This document shows positions 9,514-19,924 of a stretch of DNA of 64,000 nt, one piece after another. A program made the translations under genes and the position numbers. This DNA comes from Zopfochytrium polystomum (taxonomy: Eukaryota; Chytridiomycota; Chytridiomycetes; Chytridiales; Chytridiaceae), in contig JAIVFJ010000149.1 in the NCBI GenBank assembly GCA_025765615.1, positions 1 to 64,000 of the forward strand. Reading direction: 5' to 3'. Within the stretch, counting starts at the first letter, position 1; every line of letters begins with the position of its first letter. Below the pieces are notes generated by a model. That model was not told the origin of the DNA, searched no databases, and saw nothing but the letters and a program-made list of their open reading frames with translations.

Positions 9514-11316
9514 GTGGATGAGGAGGCAAAACGACATTGCCCCACCCACATGCTCGCCTTCCCTCGCCGCCCCCACCACCGGCCCGCACCGATTGCCCGC
9601 AGAGCTGCGCTTGCTGCGGCCCTCGCTGCAGCCTTCGCGGTGTTGCTCGCCGCCACCGTCGCCGCTCCGTCAGGCGCCACGGCCTCGGCAACCTTTCGTT
9701 CGTCCATCTGGGAAGACGCCTTTGCTAGTGACACGCAGGTTCTGTTTGCAGCGCGCGGCAGCAGTAGAGGAAGAGCCCCGATCGCGGAGGCATCCGCTTG
9801 GGGTCACGAAGATGATGCGCAGAAAGTTGGTTTTGAAACACCGACAGCATTCGTTCCAACAGACTCTCTGAAAGGCCATGAATCTGGAAAGGGACCTGCA
9901 GTTGCGTTGCGGCTTGGTGGCCGGTCGTTTTCGTGCCACCTGCCGTCTCCATCAGCACTTCCCACGGCCGCCGTTGCCGAGGATTTGGCCGAGCAGAAGC
10001 ACGAAGCGGAGCAAGAGCTGATCAAAGATGCGCTGATCATTCTGGACTCGGTCAAACCGCGAGGGTGCCTTTATGCAGTTCAGTGTTCCACTCACTTGTC
10101 GTTCAAAGCAGCGCATACTGACGATACACTACAAACAATACAGGTCCACGGATGGTGGACTTACGAATTCTGCCACGGCGGTCAACTCCGTCAATACCAC
10201 CCCCTACCGCCCGTAATCGAGCGCGACTTTCCACACAAGAAACAAGATTACATACTTGGCACCGCCCTTCCGCCAGGCGCCGCGAGCCTCGGCGAATACA
10301 GCGTCGGCGGCCAGACGGCAAAGTACCTTTCGCAGACCTGGGAGGGTGGCACCGTCTGCCAGGTCGGGGACACCGGGCCTCGAGAGGTCGAGGTGCGGTA
10401 CTTTTGCGGCGAGACGGCCGGTATCCCGCTCGTGCATGAAGTCGCGTCGTGCCGGTACGTCGCGGTGGTGCACGTTCCACGCCTGTGCGAGTTGCCGGAG
10501 TTTGTCGTTGGCGGAATCGCTGGCACGCCTAGGGGCGGGGTCAGCCGTGAAGGGCGCAGCGAGCGGATTTACTGTGAAGCTGTCGACGATGGGCCGGACC
10601 TTGGTGACGACGGGGGCGACGGCGGCGACGGGAGCGGCCCGCACGTGAGCTGGATGCGGGCGGCGGACGCGGCGGACCCGGAGCCGGCATCGCCGAACGC
10701 GCTGTGGTCGTGGGGGAAGGGCGGGCAGGTTTTGTTCGTGCAGCCGGTGCTTGCACCGGCAGATGAACCGGACGACGCAAACAACGTGGGCGACAACGGA
10801 AGCAGCGTTCCTGGTACAATCCTAACGCTAGATCTCGACGCTGTCGATGGGCTCGTGGGCATGCCATCTCTAGTCAGGTCAATCGAGTCTGCTTTCGCTG
10901 CGTTGCTAGGGAGGGAACCATCGCCCGACAGTGTCGGCGAATCATTAGAGCCACCGAGGGAGAACGTGGGGAGGATCGATTACGAGGCTCTGTTGAAGAA
11001 GCTTCTTGAAGGGAGCGCGGTCGACCGCGACAGCTCCAAGACCAAGGCTTCAGCGGGTGAGGCATCTCCTTCCGACCAACCAAAGCGGGCATCATCCGTG
11101 CGGGCACGGGTGAAGATTGTGGTCGTGGACCAGAACGGCGACGTATTGGACCTGAAGCGTCACGCCCTTCAGGGTGTTTCGCCCAACCCACTATCCCCAC
11201 TGGAAATGGACGGAGAGTTCCCGGGGGAAGCAGGGGACGAAGAAGCGGGCGTTGAGGTCCTGGAGGAGCTTCAGAGACTCATAAACGAGGCTGTTCAAAG
11301 AGAAGGGGAAGGTTAG
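9514..11316 (+). CDS. OS-9/Yos9-type ER lectin, copy B
   Basis: Paralogue of copy A. A basic N-terminus is followed by an Ala/Leu signal segment (ALAAALAAAFAVLLAATVAA). The MRH domain starts HGWWTYEFCHGGQLRQYH and keeps Q (LRQ), R (VRYFC), E and Y (EVASCRY), so glycan binding is probably retained. The whole span is open, but 10078-10143 (66 nt, GTTCAG..ATACAG, no stop, multiple of three) sits exactly where copy A has its second intron and is almost certainly an intron; removing it gives CLYA-VHGWWTYEFC and about 578 residues. The C-terminal part carries VKIVVVDQNGDVL, matching copy A, then a longer acidic tail ending in a predicted helix (EVLEELQRLINEAVQ). The alternative start at 9550 is equally possible. 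Confidence 0.87.
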   Translation: MDEEAKRHCPTHMLAFPRRPHHRPAPIARRAALAAALAAAFAVLLAATVAAPSGATASATFRSSIWEDAFASDTQVLFAARGSSRGRAPIAEASAWGHEDDAQKVGFETPTAFVPTDSLKGHESGKGPAVALRLGGRSFSCHLPSPSALPTAAVAEDLAEQKHEAEQELIKDALIILDSVKPRGCLYAVQCSTHLSFKAAHTDDTLQTIQVHGWWTYEFCHGGQLRQYHPLPPVIERDFPHKKQDYILGTALPPGAASLGEYSVGGQTAKYLSQTWEGGTVCQVGDTGPREVEVRYFCGETAGIPLVHEVASCRYVAVVHVPRLCELPEFVVGGIAGTPRGGVSREGRSERIYCEAVDDGPDLGDDGGDGGDGSGPHVSWMRAADAADPEPASPNALWSWGKGGQVLFVQPVLAPADEPDDANNVGDNGSSVPGTILTLDLDAVDGLVGMPSLVRSIESAFAALLGREPSPDSVGESLEPPRENVGRIDYEALLKKLLEGSAVDRDSSKTKASAGEASPSDQPKRASSVRARVKIVVVDQNGDVLDLKRHALQGVSPNPLSPLEMDGEFPGEAGDEEAGVEVLEELQRLINEAVQREGEG

Positions 11317-11365
11317 GGGCATGGCGATGTCGAGAAATAAGGAGCTATATTGCTTGTGCCTGCGC

Positions 11366-13307
11366 CTACTGCGCATAAACTTGCTGCTGCGCAGCTCTCC
11401 ATCCAGTACCGCCAACATCGAAATGCTCCAACGCCTCCTCCTTCTGATTAATATAAGAGTCGTTCACGCGGTCCACTGGACCAGAAGCCAGGGGATCCAA
11501 ATTGCGGTTCGTAGACCCGTTCGGCCCTATCCATTAGATCCAATGAGGAAGGCGTAAGTGCCAGGTGAAGCACAAGAACCAGGGGAAACTCACCTTTCAA
11601 GGCGGCCTGGGACTTGCCCCATGACAGCCGAACGCGGGAGCCGCCTGAAACACATTTTTAAGTGGTTTATCCAAAGGAATGAAGAAGAAAAGATACAGAA
11701 AATTACACAGTCCTTTGACTTACTTATTAAAGCATTATTCATATGTTGGATTGCCATTTCCGCGCTGTGTCGCTGAGCGTACTGCACAAACCCACAGCCT
11801 TTTCCAGCAGGAATCTTCGTATACACAATTTCGCCGAACGAGGCGAAATGACTGGCAGATTTTTGAATTTTAGCATTATGAGTGCACCTGTCATGGGAGT
11901 AAGGACGAATGCACCTTCTTAGTTCGGCATCACCGACTGACGAGCTCAACCCGCCAATAAATATCGTGGTATTATGCGCATCGGTCGAAGTAACAGGTAA
12001 AGGTGGCGGTGCCCCGTACGGGACCGCCATCTGTGGCATGGGGGCAGCAACTTGGGGCTGAGGTTGCATTTGCATTTGCATGCCATAGTAGCCGCCCATG
12101 TGTGCGCCGGGCATTCCCGACATCATAGGCATGCCCATTCCGTAGCCTGCCGCAGCCATTGGCATGGCTCCGGTCATCGGCATCATGCCGCCCATCGCTG
12201 GTGCTGTGGTACTGCTGGTCGAAGACTTGTTCTTGGGTGTGGCAACCGAAATGCGCATAGGGCGAGAGCCGCAAAACTGGCCTTGCATCTCCGTCATTGC
12301 GCGCTGTTGATCGAGCTCGCTCCCAAACCGTACAAAGCCGTACCCTATGTGTCCGGGCTGTCAGTGGCATGTCCGGACAAACTCAAAAAGCGAAAGAGCA
12401 TGGCTCACCGCGAGACATCCCAGTGAGGGGATCTGTGACGACTTTTGCAGATCGAGTGGATTCGTATCGGCTTTGGAACGTGTTCTTGTGTGGATCAGCT
12501 GGTGAGTTGCAGTCGTAGGCGGGAATAACACTCACAAGCAGGACAAAGTCGTTCACTTCCTGAGCAAGATCCCCGACGAAAATGGAAAACTCCGGGCCCG
12601 CATCTCTGCCCACGAGTAAGGATGAGCCGATTGGCTACATGCTCCCACTTGGGCTGAAACGAAGCTCGAGCCAAAGAGTCGTTTCCTCACCTTCTGTTGT
12701 CAACCAGTCCACCACCTGACGCCCAGTTCAACTTGAAGATCCGATTCGTTCCTGGAATCGACATCCCCTGGACCGTTGTCAACTGACGCATTGCTGAGGC
12801 GTAGGTTCCAAAGTCCACAAAACAATAGCCCGAGCAAGCCCTGGACGAGTGAAGCTGGTTAACAAAGCCACCAGCCAGTGCCACTGGCACCATGCGCCAA
12901 GCAACTCCGAGACCCCACGCTTACCCCGTAGCCTTGTCCCGAATCATCTTCACCGTAACGTTTTCCCCCATCGAGTACCTGGATCAGTTACGTAAGCATT
13001 AGGGAGGTTTTACTTGGCAAAAAGACGATGGTCTCATTGGAGAAGTATGGAGAGTCGTAGTTGGGATGCGCTCTCTGCTTCTGTCGAAATATGCTCCGAT
13101 CTGGCCACATTTAAGCGACGTAGCAAAGGCGAGGGATATGGGAAGCTGAACGGGGACAAAAGGCACGATTGGCTGGTAGGAGGAAGGATAGCGACGAACG
13201 GTCCGAACTGAACAGTACCAGAGCTGCTTGATGAAGTTCTCGTCCATCCAGGGCTCGAGATCGCCCATCCACAAAGTAGTTTTGGTGGTGTCCACGCTGG
13301 ATTGCAT
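11366..13307 (-). CDS. three-RRM RNA-binding protein, Nam8/Csx1/TIA-1 type
   Basis: Proteins of this plan bind U-rich RNA and act in 5' splice-site choice (Nam8, TIA-1) or mRNA stability (Csx1). RRM1 starts TTLWMGDLEPWMDENFIKQLW, RRM2 contains FSIFVGDLAQEVNDFVL, RRM3 contains TTIFIGGLSSSVGDAELR and GKGCGFVQYA, followed by SRVRLSWGKSQAA. A Met/Gly/Pro-rich linker precedes RRM3. The gene has many short introns. The last exons are 11644-11594 and 11476-11366; joining them gives a coherent tail ending AAQQQVYAQ and a TAG at 11366-11368. The start MQSSVDTTKTTLWMG is at 13307. RRM-internal introns around 12900-13230, 12480-12550 and 11870-11940 were placed only approximately. Best match is the fungal Nam8 group, but the ortholog assignment needs a tree. 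Confidence 0.82.
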
Positions 13308-13812
13308 GTTGCCGAATTTCACCAGCTGTGTAGAACTTTTGGGGCGGCAGCAACAGCGGACGACGAGCAACAAACTGACTGGTGTGCAGATTTTTGGTGT
13401 TCCAATTTCTACGTTTTCAAATAGCACCAAGCCCACCCGAAAAAAAAAAAAAAAAAAAAAAAAAGAGAATGTAGCAAGCAACTTCCACTGGCCTCGAAAT
13501 TGCAACCCTTCCAGTTCTGGAGAGATGGCTGATGCGACAGACGATGGGGGGAAGGAGTAGGGACCAAGGACCGAAAAAAAAAGAAGAAAAAAATAACACC
13601 TCCTCCGACCACAACAAAAATCGTTCACGCAAGCAGACTCACACACATAGATCCGACGAACGGAGGGGCTCCAACCAAGGGGTAAATTGCATGCAAGAGG
13701 TCAGAAGTAATTATTTCACACAAAGAAGGAAAACAAGGGAAAAGGAAGGTGCATCTCGCAGCAGAAAGGTACAATCAAGTAGATTTAAACCTGGTACCAA
13801 CAATGTCCGGGT
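13308..13812. other. intergenic with long poly-A tract
   Basis: A run of about 25 A residues at 13440-13464 and a second A-rich block near 13575-13590 lie upstream of the RNA-binding protein gene. The block from about 13620 to 13812 is the 3' flank of the next minus-strand gene. No gene seen. Confidence 0.5.
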
Positions 13813-16257
13813 CTACATGATACCGAACCCCTCAAGATTTCTGGCGATCACGGCCTCCTTCTCTGGATCGCGTGGCTTTCGATGAATCTCACGTTCCTTT
13901 CCTTTGTTCCGACTGCTGCTGACGGACCGTTTCGATGTGAAGAAACCAGAGGTCCTGGAAACAGAAGCAGGTGGGAGGGATGTCGACGATGAGGAGGAAG
14001 AAGAGCCGCTGGATCGCGGCGATTCTGTGCCCAAACTGATGGGCCCACTAGAAACTCCCCTTTGGGGTACGGAATCTTCCAGTGTCGATCTGGCGGTGGA
14101 GCTAACGACGCTGCTGGCGTCACCATGGCTGTTGCCGGGGACGATTTGATGCTGGTGCTGCGAAGAGGGCAACCGTGCTGGAGCAGGGTGTGCCTGTCCC
14201 AATTCGACCGTTGCGTTCGGCGAAAAATATTGGTACGACGGCTGAGCCGTTGGGCCAAGAAAACGATCCGCGGGGTCGACTGGCCTTGCCTCAAGAGGCT
14301 GCAGATGTGCCTCCAGAGTGGCATTGTAAACGGCCGAGGATCCTGCTTCGGTGAGAAGAAAATGTTGCAACTGACTTCTCATTTCTGCCTCCGGCATATT
14401 TCGCGACAAAGCAGTCCCCGTCTGCTGAGTAACATGCGGTGAAGATGGTGCATCTGAGGTCAAACTGGAATTTACAGGTGATAAGGGAGATAAAGGAGTG
14501 GTTGTATTCGCCGGTAGTTCATTCAACTGCGTCCTGAATATTGGACGAAGCATTTGCGTATATCCAGAATTCGTTGGATGAGACGTTGGCGGAAGCTGAC
14601 AGTAAGGAGGAGGGGCTGCGGCTGGATTTTGCTGATTTTCTTCGTGCAGGTACTTTGATTTCTGTTGCGGCTTCGGTTGTGTTTGCTGGGCTGCGAGAAG
14701 TGTTTGGATCCTGAGGGGTAAGAGTTGGTTGTTCGCAGCGCCTTGGTGTCCATTGTGATGACGGGACTGCGGTTGCGCAGCACCTTCCGCTGCGCGCCCG
14801 TCGTTAGACCGTTGGGCCATCGCAATCCTTGCCTTGCCTTCTACCACACATTCAACCAAGGCTGCAGCCCACCGTCTCGCTGGCTGGTCATACTCAACAC
14901 CTCCTAAGCCTTTCATAGCCGTTCCCCGTAAAACCCAGGTTGTACCCGTTCTTTCATCTAAAATGGCAACTACACCATTTTCATCGGATCTTATGGGGGT
15001 GTCGATGCCTAGATCAGGGAGCACTGCGATTGGGGGATCCGACGTTGTCGTTGGCGGGTGTGCAAATAGATATAGAGTTAATGTGCTTCGATCCAGAACG
15101 CACATGTGGGATATCCAGGATTTTGGACGAGGGGACACCGCTGGGGAAGCTCCCGTGGGAAGATATCTATCAACATAGCCCCATTGTGCGTGGCTCTCGG
15201 ACAAGTTTGAGATTAACCCTTCCAAGGTCACGTTCTCTCGTGGATCGTAACTCCGACCGCTAGTGTGATCATCACGCGGCTCCGGAGACGTCGAGGCAAT
15301 GGTTGGAGCATATGTATCCCCAATCATTAGTTTGGCGCGGTGTTGCGATGAGACGCTCGGCGGAATTGGCCCCAAATACTGCAAGTTTGGTCGGTATTGG
15401 TTCGTTGGTGCTGAGTTCAAAGTAGGCGCAGGTTTCGCACTGAAGCCAGTTCCAGATAGTGTTCGTTCCATTAGCAGTCCGTTTGGTGACGAATACGGAA
15501 TAGGAGCAGATTGCGGCAAACCCGCAGACCAGGGCCCAGCATCAACCACACCCGCAGATGGAAAGTGATAAACAGAGGGAAGGGCAATACCAGATGCAAC
15601 GAGGACATTCAGGCTGTCTGGTTGGGGGCTATGCGACGCCGGCACAGGAATTCGATTGGTTTGGTCGTCCAGTTGCGCTTGTGCCGGCTTTTCCTGGGCT
15701 TTTGGAGAAAGAGAGCTCTCGACTGCTGACGATTTCTCAAGGTACGGGGGAGGCGAAATCCCATCGTCCCTTCCATCCAGCAGGTGATGAAGAGGGGATT
15801 TAATGACGATCGGAGGTGCTATAGTCCCCAGTGTCGCCCCAACAACAATGTCAGGCGAAAGCGGCGACTGAGTTGGTGGCGTTTCCGATGGCAGCCTTGT
15901 CGAGAGTGATAGTGTGGCGATTCGATCTTTCAAGGTTTCAACCATGGACATGATGGCGTCGTTGTCCTGAGACTGAGATCGTAGAACGGCAATTTGAGCC
16001 TTGAGCTGGTCCACCAATCCAAGCACCGCTGATGTTTGCGAGTCTACTACTGTTTCAGCTGCTGCAGATCCGAGACTGACAGACGAATCGAGGGTGCTAG
16101 GTAGAGGGGGTAGGAACGTCTGCGGGGAGCTGCCGAGAGGATGATCAATGGCTTCTGCTGGATAATGCTGCGGTGCGTACGGCTGTGCGAGGGGCTCAGC
16201 GAGACTGCGTCCGTGGGTGGTGGGGTGAACCAACCGAAGAGACGGAGGCGACGCCAT
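13813..16257 (-). CDS. large disordered protein with a possible PH domain
   Basis: About 814 residues in one open frame from MASPPSLRLVHP (16257); upstream in-frame Met codons exist, but that sequence looks like promoter. Most is Pro/Ser/Gln-rich and probably disordered. A leucine-rich heptad-like stretch (LGLVDQLKAQIAVLRSQ, then SMVETLKDRIATLSL) may form a coiled coil. Near the middle, WGYVDRYLP, then WISHMCVLDRSTLTLYLFA and about 60 residues later ARRWAAALVECV, resemble the first strands and final Trp-containing helix of a PH domain, separated by a segment with TTWVLRGTAMKGLG. The tail is basic (KGKEREIHRKPRDPEKEAV). If a PH domain is present, a membrane or scaffold role is possible, but this is inference and no family was recognised. 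Confidence 0.6.
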   Translation of the reverse strand: MASPPSLRLVHPTTHGRSLAEPLAQPYAPQHYPAEAIDHPLGSSPQTFLPPLPSTLDSSVSLGSAAAETVVDSQTSAVLGLVDQLKAQIAVLRSQSQDNDAIMSMVETLKDRIATLSLSTRLPSETPPTQSPLSPDIVVGATLGTIAPPIVIKSPLHHLLDGRDDGISPPPYLEKSSAVESSLSPKAQEKPAQAQLDDQTNRIPVPASHSPQPDSLNVLVASGIALPSVYHFPSAGVVDAGPWSAGLPQSAPIPYSSPNGLLMERTLSGTGFSAKPAPTLNSAPTNQYRPNLQYLGPIPPSVSSQHRAKLMIGDTYAPTIASTSPEPRDDHTSGRSYDPRENVTLEGLISNLSESHAQWGYVDRYLPTGASPAVSPRPKSWISHMCVLDRSTLTLYLFAHPPTTTSDPPIAVLPDLGIDTPIRSDENGVVAILDERTGTTWVLRGTAMKGLGGVEYDQPARRWAAALVECVVEGKARIAMAQRSNDGRAAEGAAQPQSRHHNGHQGAANNQLLPLRIQTLLAAQQTQPKPQQKSKYLHEENQQNPAAAPPPYCQLPPTSHPTNSGYTQMLRPIFRTQLNELPANTTTPLSPLSPVNSSLTSDAPSSPHVTQQTGTALSRNMPEAEMRSQLQHFLLTEAGSSAVYNATLEAHLQPLEARPVDPADRFLGPTAQPSYQYFSPNATVELGQAHPAPARLPSSQHQHQIVPGNSHGDASSVVSSTARSTLEDSVPQRGVSSGPISLGTESPRSSGSSSSSSSTSLPPASVSRTSGFFTSKRSVSSSRNKGKEREIHRKPRDPEKEAVIARNLEGFGIM

Positions 16258-16535
16258 GGGCGAGTGGGTCGTGCGAGTAAGCAGGAGGGCGGAGCAAACG
16301 GACAGCCAGATGGCTGCCGCCGGTTTTTGTTCTTTTTTTTCTTTTCGTTTTCCTCTTTCGTTGTGTGGAAGTGAGAAGGGATTGTTCCAATTTTCTCTTT
16401 TGTCAATGTTGTTGTGCCAAGCCCTCCACGCCGCTGCGCCACCTTTTGGAGTCAAGAGCAAGACACCCATCCACCCAAACAGAAACACCATCCGGCACAT
16501 CGGGGACAAGTAGTCGCTCGCTCGGTCACCAAGGA

Positions 16536-18134
16536 TCACCGAATCTTGGCCCTTCCCGCTCCGCCCACTGGTACTTGGACCGCGCCGCTGGCTGACTGCC
16601 CTGCCGCGTCCAGGCCAGGGACTTGGCCGTTTCCTTTGGCTGCTGCAACTGCAAGCAATCCTTTGCGCCGGACTTCGAATACATCGTTAACCGCCGAGCG
16701 AAATACGTTGAAATTAAAATCGATGAGCCCTTGTTTTTCAAAGTTTTCTTCCCTGATTAGGCACACGAGGGCGAGGTCTCTAGTGGGTTGTTTGATTGTA
16801 ATTTAAAATAAGAAGAAAGGGAACAGGTGTGAGAGGCTTGATCGAAGAAACCAAAAGTCATTAGCAGAACGAGAGAAATTCATTCAACAAGGAATAGTAC
16901 AATATCGAACGAGTACCTATTCACCTCCCGGAGGTAGAGCACCATTCCTGAGCTCAATTTGATCGTCGCGTGCGCTTCATTCGCTTCCACGTGTTCTTTG
17001 GGAGTTTCGACGTTTGGTCTATTGTATATAGACGAAACATCCAGCATGACATCAATCATATCAGAGCATAGCTCGTACGATTGCATGTCAACTGGCGACG
17101 AGTCCGTTGCAATATAAATTTTCGAGCTAATGTCAAAAAGAAAGGCTTTATCGATTCCCGAATTCTTTACACGAACAAGCGAAACAAGCGTAAAGGCATT
17201 CTTCAGTGAGCCTGAAGCCAAACTTAAATAAAACAGCCATAAACTTACGGGACACAAGATATTCAGCAAGTTTTCTAGTGTTGGCAGCTGCTTGATCAGC
17301 TTCTGGATGACTTTTGAAAACGCCTCGAAAATAGAATGGTCATAGATAGTGGTAAGGTAGAACGACAGGCGGATGTGATCGAGGCCTCCCTCGAAAAATT
17401 CCTCCGTCAGCCGTTGGTGGATATCTCTCTGCATCTCTTTTTGTTTGAATTCAGTCTCAGACTATCGCTCGTAGCATTCCCCTGCAACCTACAACTTACC
17501 AATTTTGTGGTCGTCAGACAGACCGTCAACTTTGTGAATAAAGACCTCATAATGAATGTTTTCGTTGACGCGATTTGCCTTGGCCACAGTCGCCTGTACC
17601 CGCTTCAGAGCCTCATAGTAATCATTTTGCGCATCGACAACAAAGACTATGGCGGCGGTATTCCGAAAGACCTCATCAATGTCGAAAGGCAGGTCGAACA
17701 TATCCGAGTGTGCGGGAAAATCCCATATTTGAAAGTCAACAAAAGAACTTGGGGGCGAATAAGGGTTGGAAAACGCGCCGTCGAGTTCAGGCTCAACAGG
17801 AACGAATTCTTACACGACGTCTCCTTTGCCTACTCTCGTTGTGCTTTCCAGAAACAGAGTCTCATTGGGCGACATCTTGTGGAAAACGACGTTGAGGATA
17901 CTCGACTTTCCGCACCTGCCTCCTGGAATTTCAGTAGCCTACAAAGAGTCCCAAGCCCTAAGCGATCAAACCTCCGCAAGCCCATCAGCAAAACCTTGGG
18001 CTTGAGGGCACTGTCGAGACTGTTTTAAGGAAGCAGAAACAGAACGATTGATCAGTTTTTGCCAGAGATCCACAGGGTGGCTGTGTTCTTGCCGCGCACC
18101 CATATGGGGACGAATCGTGAATCGAGTCGACCAT
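16536..18134 (-). CDS. GTR2: RagC/D-type GTPase (Gtr2 family)
   Basis: Rag GTPases form heterodimers on the vacuole/lysosome that signal amino-acid sufficiency to TORC1. The P-loop LLMGLRRCGKSSI is assembled across an intron (exon end GGAG, acceptor before GTGCGG), followed by the family signature [14 protein letters not shown]. The guanine-specifying motif is [13 protein letters not shown]. The C-terminal roadblock-like half includes [19 protein letters not shown] and [12 protein letters not shown] 137-nt intron (16780-16916) leads to the last exon, giving [20 protein letters not shown] and [11 protein letters not shown], closely parallel to metazoan RagC. The tail after this is Ala/Gly-rich with a stop at 16536-16538. 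The 5' end is uncertain: an ATG at 18134 (MVDSIHDS) joins by a plausible splice to [10 protein letters not shown]. It lies 24 bp from the stop of the next gene. Confidence 0.88.
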
Positions 18135-18157
18135 CTCGATCTGCGCGAATTTATTAT

Positions 18158-19711
18158 TCAATTTGACAAGTCAGCTAACAGTTTACGAAGGTGCAGAACC
18201 ACCATTTCCACGTTCTTTCGCTCTTTGGCCGAAACCGGTATCACTGGGACATCGGGTCCGGCCTCCGCGACCAACGCCTCAAGATTACTCCTGGCCAGTT
18301 CCGACAAGTCGGCTTTGTTTGCCACGACGATGCATTTCCTTTTCGAAAGCCCCTCTTGGTGCTTTTCCAGCTCTTCGCGAAGAACCCTGAGGTCACGCGC
18401 CGGGTCCAGGCCCGCCAGATCGACAACATACAAGAGAACTTTGCACCGCTCGATATGTCGCAGAAACGAATGACCGAGCCCGACGTCCAGGTGCGCCCCC
18501 TCCACCAAGCCCGGGACGTCGGCTACGTGGGCTGACCAGCCCTTGTCCCCATCATGCTCCACCGTGCCAACGTGAGGTCTCAACGTGGTGAATGGGTGGT
18601 CTGACACGCGTGGCTTTGCGCCTGATATAGCTCGAAGGAGGGTCGACTTGCCAGCATTTGGCAAACCAACCAAGCCTGCATCCGCCAGGGTCCGCAGCTC
18701 AACCTCAATCCAAACCGCCTCGCCAGGTTCGCCCCGCCCGGCAACTGCGAACCCACGTAGAAGACGATTTTGGGGCGGTGCATAGTGAGGGTTACCCAAG
18801 CCTCCTGAACCTCCCCTCGCAAGGAGAAAGCGCTCTCCTTCGCGAGTCACATCGATGTAGAGTGGCTTGGAGTCCCCTGGCTGAGAAGTTCGCGGTGGGA
18901 TCCTGTCTAAGAGGTAGGCTACGCGGTCGGCTTGCGGTGTGTACTCGTCCGGAAAGTAAAAGTGCTTGTTCACCCGCTCCATTGCAAGCGGGCTTCTGGG
19001 ATCGGTCACATCCCCACGATCCCTTCCCGAGAGATCTCGCTCGCTGCCTTCGACGTCCTCCTCTTCACCCCGTTCAATGCGAGAGCGTCGAGCGATTTCT
19101 TCCTGCGCATCAACCTGGCGCACAATGGTTCCAATTGGCACAACCACCTCGATGTCTGCTCCGTTGGCACCATGGCGACGATTTGGTCCACCTTTCCCTC
19201 CATTTCCTGCCCGATACCGTTGAAGAAGGCTGTTGAAGGACGTCAACTCCTTGCTTCCGACGATGTAGATATCTCCACCCCTCCCACCGTTACCACCGCC
19301 AGGTGGGCCAAGTGGGAGCGTGATCGACCGCATAAAATGTATTCCACCATCGCCGCCAGATCCAGGTGTGAGCTTGATAACTTTGAGGTCTGTAAAGCTG
19401 CTGTTTTCGCCATTTCCTGGTCGAGTAAGTTTTCGAGGGACATGTGTACGAATGAAATTTGGCTCGCGCGGCGGTAGTGATGGTTCTTTGGGTCGCTGTC
19501 GTCTTCGAGAACGCAGAGGCAGTGCGTTGGGATCGCTGTCGTCGATTCCTCTTTGCCTGTCCTCACTCTGTTCATCGATATTGTTCAGCCGAGCAAGCAG
19601 TCGCCGACTTGGCGGTATCATCGTTGACGCCAAACGAACTCTTGACGGCAGCGATTCGCACTGTGCCCAACTTCTGGACAGCAGCGTGGTGAAAGGGGTG
19701 TGCCGAAGCAT
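18158..19711 (-). CDS. MTG2: Obg-family GTPase, mitochondrial (Mtg2 type)
   Basis: Obg GTPases assist assembly of the large ribosomal subunit; fungal Mtg2 works in mitochondria. A single exon. The start chosen, MLRHTPFTTLLSRSWAQ (19711), has the character of a mitochondrial targeting peptide; an in-frame Met at 19780 is also possible. The glycine-rich Obg fold is clear (GSGGDGGIHFMRS, GPPGGGNGGRGGDIYI, GNGGKGGPNRRHGANG, GGSGGLGN). The G domain has G1 GLPNAGKSTLL, G2-region FTTLRPHVGTV, G3 DVPGLVEGA, G4 ANKADLSEL and G5 VSAKE. A charged insertion of about 60 residues (rich in RSRIERGEEEDVE) interrupts the Obg fold. Divergent from the promethin-like gene, start codons about 215 bp apart. Confidence 0.92.
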   Translation of the reverse strand: MLRHTPFTTLLSRSWAQCESLPSRVRLASTMIPPSRRLLARLNNIDEQSEDRQRGIDDSDPNALPLRSRRRQRPKEPSLPPREPNFIRTHVPRKLTRPGNGENSSFTDLKVIKLTPGSGGDGGIHFMRSITLPLGPPGGGNGGRGGDIYIVGSKELTSFNSLLQRYRAGNGGKGGPNRRHGANGADIEVVVPIGTIVRQVDAQEEIARRSRIERGEEEDVEGSERDLSGRDRGDVTDPRSPLAMERVNKHFYFPDEYTPQADRVAYLLDRIPPRTSQPGDSKPLYIDVTREGERFLLARGGSGGLGNPHYAPPQNRLLRGFAVAGRGEPGEAVWIEVELRTLADAGLVGLPNAGKSTLLRAISGAKPRVSDHPFTTLRPHVGTVEHDGDKGWSAHVADVPGLVEGAHLDVGLGHSFLRHIERCKVLLYVVDLAGLDPARDLRVLREELEKHQEGLSKRKCIVVANKADLSELARSNLEALVAEAGPDVPVIPVSAKERKNVEMVVLHLRKLLADLSN

Positions 19712-19924
19712 GATGTTGCCTGTGCTTCTGCCAAGCTGCTGTGACACGTCCAAAGTTGACAAGGCATGCTGGCCACCCAAAAGGAGTGGCGGGAGTTTTC
19801 CAAGGCTTTTTCTGACGTCACATTGAGGTCATGTGAGAAGTCGATTAATTTAAATAAGTCGAGCCTGGCACAACGCCCACATCGTGAATCTTCTGTTTGG
19901 TCCTACTTGCAATACAACATCAAA

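Noticed and set aside
10078..10143. Treating OS-9 copy B as intronless
   Set aside because: The open frame permits it, but copy A has an intron at the same codon boundary and the extra 22 residues have no counterpart.
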